Assembly (NCBI GenBank): GCA_037013685.1
Contig: CM072919.1
Coordinates: forward strand, 32,901,435 to 32,965,434
Direction: 5' to 3'
From: Acridotheres tristis
Taxonomy: Eukaryota; Chordata; Aves; Passeriformes; Sturnidae
DNA length: 64,000 nt
Position numbers and translations under genes: made by a program. This document shows, piece after piece, positions 31,501 to 43,500 of this stretch (positions within the stretch are counted from its first letter, which is position 1; each line of letters opens with the position of its first letter). The notes below the pieces were generated by a model. The model did no database searches, was not told where the DNA came from, and saw nothing but the letters and a program-made list of their open reading frames with translations.

Positions 31501-34500
31501 ATGGTCCATTTTTTACATTTGTGAAAAATTCATTTAGGTAGGCTAAAGCATCTTCTATGCGGGCATCTTCACTGATAATCAGAGCATCGTTGAATTTCTG
31601 CTTGGAAAGAGGCACACACCTTTAGGCCTCATTTTCCACAGGATGGGATGAACACACATTTTATTTAGCTAGATTATGTGTTGCAAACTTGAGGTGTTCT
31701 TGCATTTCCATGATAACGCAAGCACTGCAAAGCCTTCCTTGCACTAATCTGTCACTGGTGAGTATCATAGAGACAACTCTTACATGCCTTATGCTTTAGC
31801 CTATGTCAACTTGTTGCAGCCTTCAACATCCTCACTTAGGGGAGAGGTAAGTACAAATCTCTTCACTATTTTGACCAGTGACAGGACTCATGGAAACTGC
31901 CTGAAGCTGAGTCAGGGGAGGTTTAGTTTGGATAGCAGGAAAAGATTTTTCACCCAGAGTATGGTTGGGCACTGGAACAGGCTCCCCAGGGAAGAGGTCA
32001 CAGCACTAGCCTGACAGAGCTCAAGAAGTGCTTGGAAAATGCTCTTGAGCTCATGGTGAGGATGTCCTCTGCAGGGACAGGAGCTGGACTCAGTGATCCT
32101 TGGGGGTCCCCTCCAACTCTACGTATGTTCTACAATTCTAAGTAGAACAATTGGTTCAAAATCTGCTTCCAGGTGAACATACCCATATCAGAAGGAACAG
32201 AATGACTCTACCTCTGTATGGAAGGAAAAGAGGATATACACTTACCCGCAAGTGTTCAGTACAAATGAAAAGGTCTCTACAAATACTGCTCTCCTTCTCC
32301 TTATCTTCCAGTTGCAATAGTCTACACTTCTTCTGAGTAGAAACTATCCATTGTTCATATCTCTGTGTTCCAAGGTAATTCTTGTTGATTTGGGAGATGG
32401 TATCTATTAAGGGACAGAACAAAAATTTGTTCATCTTGAATAACAAATAAAAAGAATTAGCTAGAAAATGACACATTTCCCACTAATATAATTCCCTCTA
32501 AAACGCCTATGCAAAAGAACAGTATTATGATACAATCACAGAACCACTGAGGGTGGAAAGCACCTGTGGATGTCCTTAGTTCAACTCTCTGCTCAAAGCA
32601 GATCACCTAGAGCAGGTCACTCAGTTAAAACGAGCTTTGAGTACTTCCAAGGACAGAGAGTCTGCAACTTTTTTGGGCAACCCGTTCCAGTGTTTGAACA
32701 CCTTACAGCAAAAAAGTCCTTCCTGTTGTTTAAATATTTCTATTTGTGCCCACTGCCTCTTGTCTAGCCTCTGGGAACCACCTATGGAGAGTCTGTCTTC
32801 CTTCTTCACTCGCTGTGTTTCAATGCATACCCAGAAGTTAGCCTAAAATTGACCCAGTACAATTCAACTGAGGATCTGCACACATATACACATATTCAGG
32901 GACTTTAGTAATAAAATTAGAGCTCCCTTACCCTGTAAGAAGACTACAATATTCAAAAATCTGCATGTACATTGCTCCTTGAATTACCACCTACTCAATA
33001 GTTTATATTCATTCATGAAACAGTCCAGAAGCATAATGCCCAAGAGGCTGTCCTTGAGGCAGAACTAGGCAGAACCTGCTTGCTGCATATATACTCTGCC
33101 TGAGCCCTTCACAGGCTTCAGTAACCACAGGGTCCACAGAAGGGAAGCCACTGATATTCATCCAAGAGGAATTGTGATGCAAAATAAGCTTCAGAAGTGT
33201 TTGATTAAGGTAATGCGCGTTTTGAAAATCTCTTTATTCTTTGATCAGGCTTTTTGGGTTTTGGGTTGTTTTGTCGGGCGTTTTCTTTGGCTGTGTGGGG
33301 GTTTTAATTCTCCCTTCCTGTCCCAGAATGTAGTTCAGTCTCAAATATCTGGGAAGTGGAGGGCAGGGGGGAAATCTAGAACTGAGGTAAACAGATTTAA
33401 GGCACTGCAGTCAATGTGCATAAACCAATCTAAGCACAGACATCCTTTAATCCAGTGCTGGAGAGACCAAGGCTGATCCTGAACATATCCATTCATGGGT
33501 CTCTGCTTTGTACCCCCTTCTGCTCTCCAATTTTTTAGAAAAGCCACTTACTGGACAGCACTCAGGAACTCTGCAAAAGCAGAAATGATCAATTTATTTC
33601 TGATGAGTTATAGAATCATTCTCATGATCACAGGACTCATTTTCTTTTCACAATCATGTATCTCCTCTCTGCAAACCTTCCCAGCAGAGTAGCTCCTGAA
33701 TCTGGAACCCTACTGACAATTGTTTATTTTCTTGGGCAGCCTTATCCTCTCTTCAGTGATTTTCCTACTCGGAAATATTACCTCAAAGGCTTCTCAAAGG
33801 AAAATAACGGAAACCTGATAAAAAGTGGAAATAGGAGTACCCAGAAGCATAAAGAGGACAAAATGCTGACCAGAAAAAGTGGCCAGGACAACCCCAGAAG
33901 TAACAACAAGTGCCACTCAGAGAGACCAGAGAAAGCACAAGTGTCAGGCAATGTTTTTGTCAGAGCAAATTAACTTTTCCTGTAAGGAAAAAATTAAAAC
34001 GTTCAGAGTAATACCACTGTGATGTTTCTTATTTTCCTAACAGAGACAGATTGGGTGTGAAGGATTTGGAGAAATGTTGAAGTAAGAACATACAGGTATC
34101 TCTCAATGAAATCCAGCCCAGTGCATTTTGAATGCAAGCCCTTTTGTTTCAGATTCTTTAAATTCAGAAGGATTTGAAAATGCTGAAAGCACACCATTTC
34201 CAGTTGCATGTAAGAGGCTGAAATTTAAGCAAAAATATTTATGATTGTCAAACTAATCAGGTATAACAGGAAAATAGTTAAATCTCTTATCTATAATCTC
34301 TCATTTAGGAATATTGGTTAAACACAAACAAAAATGAAGGAGAAAGAAAGTGAAAAAGTGGCTGTTCTAGCAGCTATGAGGATTCATACTGATTTAATCA
34401 AATACTGAACTGCAATACAAGCACATTACAGCGTCTTACCCACTGAGTAAATCTTCCTCATCAACATCTCTGTCTCAGACATCAGACCTGAGATAATGTC

Positions 34501-37500
34501 TGCAAAGTGATTCTGAGGTCGCGTTTTAACCCATCTGATATCTAGAGAAGAGAAATGTAAGTCAGTTTGTTGAGTAAGTAAAACATTTCCTCAGGAAAAA
34601 CAGAACAAATTACTGTCTAGAAGAATGCTACACATCGTGCTCCATGAAATCACAATCAAGTTTATTGTAAATGAGCATTGCAGGTGCACAGAAAAAGCAG
34701 TCCCCAGTCCTCACTGGCAGAACTGAAAAAAAAAACTAGAGATGGTGCATCAACAGCAAAGAGAAAATATGCCGAAGTGTGCATTGCCTTACTGCACGAC
34801 AACAAGAGATTGCAAGCCTAAACTTCTCTCAAGCTAGCAAGAAGCAAAGCTCCAGCTTTATTTTAAGCTTTTGTTTTAATCTAAAAAGCAGGGGAATTGG
34901 GTAGCTGCCATAATCATGGTACTTTGCAACTCACAGGAAAATAAAAACGAAATGTGCTTACGTGTTTCTGGCTTGTTTCCAAACCTTTGCAGATCTTGTT
35001 TGTTCTCTCTGACAGTGGATATGGCCTGTATGTCCAGGTAGGAGCAGAGGGTACAGATGTGCTCCACAGTTTCATTAGTGCTCTTGGCATTACCAACTCC
35101 AACAGAAGCAGTTAAACCTACAATCTAAGCACACACGTGAATAGCAGTGGCTGCTCCTTTGTCACAAATGGAATAAAACCAGGAGATGTTGCCAGTCACT
35201 AAATTGCCACCATCTTCAAACACATGGAAACAAAACAGGCAGATGAAGTAAACAAGAAGCAGGCACGAAATCTTAAGAACCAAAACCTGTATGTACTCAT
35301 GCCCTCTCCAAGGCTCTCAGACTTTCAGTATTTAAACTTAAAATAAACTATCCAGCCACTTAAATTCATAACAAGCTGTACTTGTCAGTGCTTATCATAC
35401 AAAGGAAGAGCAAACGCACACCCAGGCCCATCCTTTGCATTCATTCAGAGATGTCTTCTCAGCTGGATGAAAACCTCATGCCAGCAGAGGCAGGGGCCCC
35501 ATTTTATTGGGCAGAAAACAGCAGAGAGGTAACAAGGAGATTATTAAATTACATGCTTTCTCAGCTCTTCTGTTTGCTCTCAAGTACTCCAGTCTCTGCC
35601 ATGCTTGATTAGTCTTTTTTGGCAGCTGCAGGGAAGATGTAACATCTGAAAAAAGCCTGGAAGTGTCCAAGAATGTAAAAATGATGCTACCATTTCCATC
35701 TGCAGCCGTTGATAAATGGGAGCTTGAATGGGATCAGCACAAAAGGCAAGTCTTTGATGACTGCATTGCAAAACATTTTCTCCTCTAATGTTTCCACCAC
35801 TGACAGTCTGGCTCTTACCTGAGGCAGCTGGCTTGCAGAGGAGTCAAATTTTTGATCCAGGTATCTGGTCATCAACACATTGTAAGGGTGGTTGCCTGTA
35901 GTGTTGTGGCACTCATCAAATATCATCAGAGTGAAGATGGAGAGGGAGCTAAGGACCCCTTTCTCCATGCTATTCACAAGAATCTGGGGAGTTAGCACGA
36001 TGATGTCACTGTCCCGTATAACATTTTCTATAGAGATATTTGCTACTGTTTCACCACAAATTCCTTGAACGGAGTATCTGGAAAGAAGATACAAAAAATG
36101 GGGTATGAAAAAGGATATCTTACAGGACAAGAAAAGCTAGGAAAATGGGCTTTTCAGTGAGTTTGAAAGGCAGTTACTAAGTTTCAAATGTCAAAGAGTT
36201 GGAGCTGGCAGTTTGACCACAGAAGCTGAGGGGAAAAAACCAAAAACTGGATATTCAACTGCCATTAATAAAAACATATCATATTTGAGGAGTGATTAAC
36301 TTGTACATTTAAGCTGCATTTGTCAGTGCACATGTAGCATCCCTTTTGTGTGCATGTCTGGCATCATGGGACTGTTTCTGCCCAGCAGCCTCCTTTTCCC
36401 ATAGCTATAAGGATACATACATGAAAGTTCAATAACCAGTTCCCTCAAAATCCAAAGACAAAGGTTGTTAATGCCCTTCTAAGCAATTTTCAGTCCCATC
36501 TGAGAGATGGACTATCATTTTCTGACTAGAGGTTGCAAAAACAAGGAAGCCTGCGTCCTTCCATTTAGAAAAGAGAGACTCTGAGAATGGCAAGAGGAAT
36601 CCCACTGCTAGTGCCAGAAACTGCCTCAGCTTTGGAAGCAGGTGTGAAAGGAGTCTTAAGAGAGAACACACCTCACCCATTAAGTACAGAAATACTTTCT
36701 CCATTTCCACAGATGAGCAACAGCAAGTGCTTAAACTCTCCAAAACCAGACTTCAGATTCTCCAAACAAAGTCTGCCATGGAAATGCCATTCTTGCAGCT
36801 ACACATCATCCTGATGTTACTGTCAAATACTCTTGTTCACCAGTAAACCCATTACATCTTGCCTTAGCCACAGCTGACATATAGGGCAGTTTATTAACTG
36901 GAAGCTACCAGGTAGAATTACACTTACCCACTTCTTTCGAAATGCTGCCTGAATACATTTTTCTGTTGCTCATACACTGGCACTTTGGTTGCAAGGAAGA
37001 CAACTTTTGCCTTTCGTCCTGAGGGAACGTTTTGCAAATGATGTTCGCAAATCAGAAGTGCCACAAAAGTTTTTCCAGATCCTTCAAACAAAAGCCATGA
37101 AAGATAAAGGACTAGTATGAAAAGCATCTAAGCAGTAGGTTATCTCATCTGAATGCCTTGTAAGAAAGAGGAGCTGATAATGGGGTCATTTCTCTTCCAA
37201 ACTTGAACACATTTGGAACGGATTTGAACAAAATGCTTACTCATGTCGGGAGTCATCCCTTTTTCTCTCACAATCTCAGTCTGTAGGGACCATTAATCAG
37301 TCACAGGGGATTAAAATCCATTTGAAGAGATATCTGAATTCCTTGAAATCGCTGAGTCTGTTTTTCACTCTTAGCATGTGCTCTGACATCCAATCAGACT
37401 ATGTATAGACACCAGTCCTTTTCAGCTTCCATCCTTCTCCATGCAACCTTGCTCCTCCCCGACTTGTTTCCCTTTGGCCCTCAGGCTCGCTGTGCAGGCT

Positions 37501-40500
37501 CCCCAGAGCTCTTCTCTATCCCTGCCTCTGCTATCCCACTTGCCTCTCCAGGGCTCAGGGGAAAATTAGGCTGTCTGGATATTGCAAGCATTGCAGTGGA
37601 GAAGAGAGGGGAGCCTCAGGCTTACTCATCCTATTTTTCCTTCAACTTGCAAGGCAAATTTCTTAAATATCTGCCAAGACTAGTGACTAGCTTTAACTGA
37701 AAAATCCACAGAGGAGTGAGAAAGCAGAAGTCAGAACATGGGAATGAATGCTGAATGTGCTGAATACAAGCACTGACGCGCCAACAGACATGTCTGTCTT
37801 GCCAGCCTATGCGCTGCCCATGGTCATTAACTGCAGGGTAGATCTGGATCTCCTGCAAGGAAGACAGCTTTGGAATAAATGGCTGAAGAAGTCTGATTCA
37901 ACCTTTACCATTCCTTATCCTTCACAGCCATATGCACCAAGAAAATTTTTCTAAGAAATGTCTGTCTCCTTACCTGTGGGGGCACAAATCAATGTGTTTT
38001 TCCCATCAATAGCAGGCTGTGCAAGCTCAATCTGGTAGCTCCGAGCCTTCTTTGGTTTATAAACAGATGAAGACTCATAGGCGCTTTCTAGGATAAAAAA
38101 ATGTTTTTGTGACGAGTGTTGCAATAAAAATGCAAAAAATATGTTGTGCCCCATATGGTTGCAATCTAAAACGATAAAGGTAGAAGAGTCATTGCAGTCT
38201 ACACAGAACATTCTCTCACAGACAAGCCTCTTAACAGGACAGATGCATCAAACAAGAATTTTGTGTGAGTTTGATGGCGCATTTCTGTTACCCCTCAACA
38301 GTGATTCATAAAATGAACTCATTTCAAGGTCTTGGCTGACAATGCTCACTTCAGCTGGTCTTTTTTCAACTCAGAATGAAAACACAAGGGATTATTTTTC
38401 CCCGAATACATGCATAGGATTTATTTTAGCTTTCTGCTCTACAGACCTTTGAAGTTATTACTGTCTTAAACTGTGGTCTTGTCAGAGTGTTTGGACTTAT
38501 GGAACAGAAACTAGAAACTACTGGTGGAACAAAATTTGCCATGACAGTCACTGCACAGACCCTTTGCAGTCACATTCAGTTCTGTAAACTGGTTAATATC
38601 AGGTCATGTGGGAATTAATTATACCGGAGAAGAGGTGCATAAACAACAGGCTGGTTGGGGACCTTTTTTGACAATGTGCCGACAGAACAACTTTTCACTA
38701 GAAATGTGATAAATGAGGGGCAACCCCTAACATTTGCAACATCCACCATGAGATCCTTTAAACATTAAAACAGAAGACAGCTAAATCAAGTCAGAGATCT
38801 GTACAAATTCCTCAGCACTTTCCATTATGGCACACTACATCTGTGTCCTTTGGGAATCTCAAGGAAATGGAAAAATACAAACCACAAACTTTTAAGATCT
38901 TAAGACTTACCTGAAACTGGAGAGAGATTTTCACCAAGATTATCACATTCTGCTTCTTCAGAAAATGTCATCATGGTTTCAAAGTAATTCTCCGAGGCAT
39001 CTGTCATTTCACTATCGACATCTTTGCCATTATCTGTATAAATGGAAAAAAGGCATGCTATTGATCCTTATAATTTTAAAATGCATTTGTTGTGCTGACA
39101 AGTTGAAGGAGTTGGTTGCTGGAAGAATAAGACTACATAAAATGATGATGCACATAGGCTTCTTTTCAAGGAAGATGGATAGCACTGAGAACCCTGGGTT
39201 TAGAAGAACCACATGCTCATTGCATTTGTAACAACTTCCAAAAACCAAAAGAGACAATAGATTGAGAGGAAAGTTCATCCTCTGCTTTTAGTGACAAGAA
39301 GTCATTGTGTAACATGGACATTAACCACAAGCATGAAAAATTCTTAGGAATTCAAAGAAGTTTCATAAATTCAAGATTCTCCTCTCCCTTTCTCCCCACC
39401 TTCTGAAAAGACCTAGAAATTGTAAGAATATCTCTATTCTTTATATTACATAATGATCAAAAGAGAATTTTTCTTTGATGTTATAATCAATACTTTCTCA
39501 AAAAACCATCCCTGGGCCCTGCATGAAGAGTCTCTTTGCAAACAGATGATAACAGAGCACCGCTTTTGGAGTGGGAGAAAGAGCACATCTGTACATCAAT
39601 CTATCTCCAGAAAGCACACGATATCTGCAATTAATTTTTGGTACCGACTCTTAACTGCCAGTGTAAAATATTTCCAATATGGACAATGTTTCTTCAGTAG
39701 GCTGATTTTCGCTTTGCTGAGTTAGATATTAGAAGAAGTGGCCCCAAAAGACAGTGATAACTTTAACTTAAAAAAAATATAACTGTCAACAAATAATATG
39801 CATAGTCATCATCTACATACAATAATATCTATATACAAATAGGTATTACTCTTATGTATTACTTAACCTATATTTAGTAAATTTATTAATTATGTATACA
39901 ACTTTATGCATATACAATAATTAATTCTCCAGATAAGAAATTACACCCTTTGCAGTAATAAAAAAAATTTCAAAATAAGAACTATAGTTTAAGAAGTCAC
40001 TTAAATATAGCTTATCTCTATTGCTAACTAAAACACCAATTCAAACAAGCACTTAGGGAGACAGCAAATGTAGATATGAAGATATACAGCTTATCTAAAA
40101 TCGCTTTTTTAGTATTCTTCTCTAAATTCTCCTGTGTTGCAGGTTACTTAGACAAATATTTTTCAACGAGGGAAGGGTAAATTCAATGACAAAAGCAAAA
40201 TCTTACGAGATACAATTCTGCACTTTTACAAAATATGAACATAATACTTTGGTAACGGCTGGTTATCAATTTCTCATAGAAAAAGATATATGATCTGCTC
40301 TGGGGATCACAGAAGTGTACCACTCTCTAGACTATCACATTATTTATCATATTTTATCAGAAAATATTGCATCTATCACAACTCAAAAAACAACAACAAC
40401 AAAAAAGGCAAAAGTTGAATTAAGAAGGGAAGGAAGAAGATAATTATTTGGCCATTTTTATGCTCAAGAGCCTGTGCTGCCTGATTCTCCTTGCCAAAAA

Positions 40501-43500
40501 AAGGTACCATGCCTAACCATTTGGGAGGAAAAACAGCCAAAAAACTATTTTTTGCCAGTTTGTAGGATAGTACTTGTATTTAATTTTGTATAAAATACAT
40601 TTTATTTTAAATGTCTTTCAAAAATTTTAAAAGTTTTTTCTTTTTAGACTGCAAAGTAGTCTGATGGTATCCTTCTAAATTCGTCTGATTCTCCTGAAAA
40701 GAATTACTGTCTGGTACAAGAATGCGAAAAGAGTATCATAAAAACAATTCACATTTTACCTTCTCTTATATTCCACAGTTCACTTGCATTGTAATATCCT
40801 GCATTATCCAGTGCCAGCTGAAGACTTTTGGGCCAGTTTTCCTTGTCAGAGCGACAGAGGCATTCAATGAGTTTGGTTATCCCAGCTGCTTTGCTTCTGT
40901 ATTCACTGATCTGTGCACACCACAAACAGAAACTGCTGTAGGTTCTGAGCAACCAAGCCCACTGCTGTCTGCTTAGCAGGTGAATTTGTTATGTCTCATG
41001 TCCAGTTGAAAACTGCATTTCCTGCTCAATGAATAAAAGCTTTACAGTAGGATTCAGACATTTACCCACTAGAGCTTAAATTCTGCCAGTGTAGTTACTA
41101 TACAGCTGGACTGTAAAAACAGGTATGCTATTTGTTTGAATGTTTGTAAATGGTGTTCAGCATCACAGACCTATTTTGTCAAAGTCGTTGTAATAAACTC
41201 TATCTTCCATAAACCTCTGAGGCTTTCCAGTTCAATATACAAAACGAAAAAAATTACAAAATTATGGCAGACCTGTGGCCAGCCATCCTCCTCACCCAGC
41301 CACCTGTCACACAGGCACTGATTCATCCCACATGCAGGGCACCCAGCACTTCTCTTTAGCAAAATTCGGCAAATATCAGGATTTTACCATACCTGCAGTA
41401 TCTCATCACAATCCCTGTCTATCAGGCATGTGTTTATGTATGGCATGATTGCTACAGGATCAATTTCTAGCATTGTTGCTTCTATCCGCTTCAACAGCTG
41501 CCTGTGCAGCTCAAGTTTTTCCAGCTTGCTGAAGTCCCAGTTTTCAATTGCTTCTGCCAATCCAGTGTAACCTTTCAGAAAAAGAGACAAATAATTACTG
41601 TGAATTCAATCTCTACCTAGAATAGGTAGGAACAAGCTGAAAAAACATTGTCTCAGCCACACTGGAGAAATTAAAATTATTTTGTTCTGTAAATGATATA
41701 AATCTAGGTGAGCCACATAGAGTTTTTTATCTAATAAATGACTATTTTCCTTTTTAGCACTTGTATGTCTAATACAAAAACCCCTATGCTAAAAGAGCAG
41801 CAGCACCCGCAAAAACAAAAAAGATCCACACTATGTCACAGGTCACATCACCCAAGCTACTATATACACTCCTGTCTTTCAGTCATACAATCCCTAGAAT
41901 TTCTGCATTTCGTGGTACTCTTCCACAGCATTCCCAGAGCAAAGGACACTATTCAGCATTACAAGATGGTTTGGTGGCCTTTTCTTTTATTTACCAGCAT
42001 TTTATCTTCTACTCTTGTGCTTGGCTCCATCCACCTTCAAAAATCCCTACTGTATTGGATTCAAGTCTGTCCCTGACTGAAAGCAGTAACCTAGAGAGTC
42101 ATCATATAGCTGATAATACTGTCCTGGAACAGACAGTGGCAGGGAAGCATATTTTAAGGACTTGTGAGATTAGGGTGTAGGCTTCTGAACTGGAAAAAAG
42201 CAGGTAAGGGTCTCAGGGGAACTTGTGGGCAAACAAAAGGAATTTGCCTAACTTCTTATTTCCTTTTAGAAGACCAGGAGAGTGGTATGGATACTTACCA
42301 CGATAATGTCTTTAGTCTAAGTATTACTTATCCCTGCATCTGCCAAAAAGAGGAGTAATCCTAAATTCAAGTCTCCAACCCAACTAACAAGCACTTGGGA
42401 TAGCACTTTGAATCACAAGGCTAACTATCTCAAATTTTTGCTGAAGATACACCAAACTGAACACTACTAGCAGGTTCAAAGTAGATAGTTCTGCAATTCA
42501 GAAATCAGGATTATCACAGACTGGTAAAATGCTGCTCTGGGCCTAGTACTTGCTTTAAGGGATGAGTGGGCTACATCCAAGTGATAAGAAGCTTTGTAGT
42601 ATTTGCTCACTGAGATAATTATTCGTAATTAATGGTGAGAAAATGAAAACAAAAGTAGCCTATGGCATGAGACTGTGGGGTTGAACATATCTAATAAATC
42701 ACCAACAAGAATCTATGATACAATATACATGCATAGAGGAAAGATGTCAGATGCTGCTAATTTTATACCTTCACAATCTCTTCTGTTACATTTCATATAG
42801 GATTAGGAACTTACACATGAAGTAGTTATAGCTACCGTGGAACAATCGTTCTCATAAACGACTAATGGTTACTTACTTATTGAAACAGACGACTTTCAAT
42901 GCCACTGAGTAATTTTTAAAAATTTTTTAAAAGTCATCCAAGACTCTGTCGTTGAGTGAAGTTACCCCACGCTACCAGACAATCCCCAGGCACCTCCTGA
43001 AACCGATCTGGGTTTCGGTTTCAGAGGATTTAGCCTCCTTTCATTGTATTTGGTGAGAACAATGGCTCTCTTGTTTAAAGGCTCTGAGACGGACAAGTCT
43101 CGGGTCAATGAGGCTTTCTCCATCCTCAGAATTGTTCCAGCTGCTTCACTTCCCAACAGGCTTATTCCCAGGCTCTGTCAGCTTGCCTTTCCCTACGGCA
43201 TCTGGCCCGGTGTGGCGGAGCGGCAGCCGAACCCACGGCCGGGGAGCAGCGGACAAATCCCCCCGGGAGCGGCACCCACCTGCGGCACCCAGGGCATCCA
43301 GGAAGCCCCGGAGCCAGCCCTCCGCCTCCAGCAGCAGCACGGCATCCAGGAACAGCGCGGCGGCCGCCGTCACCCCCTTCTCCTCCTCCTTTCGAACCCT
43401 CTCCTTCACCTCTAGCGAGAAGCCAGCACAGGCAGTGAGGGCATCGGGCAGGGACAGGGCAGGGACAGGGACAGGAGGTAGGGGACAAGGCCAGGGGGCA

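Noticed and set aside
41738..42180. Overlapping 112- and 115-codon frames in RIGI intron 2
   Set aside because: Two different frames are open over the same AT-balanced interval, which points to chance rather than coding.
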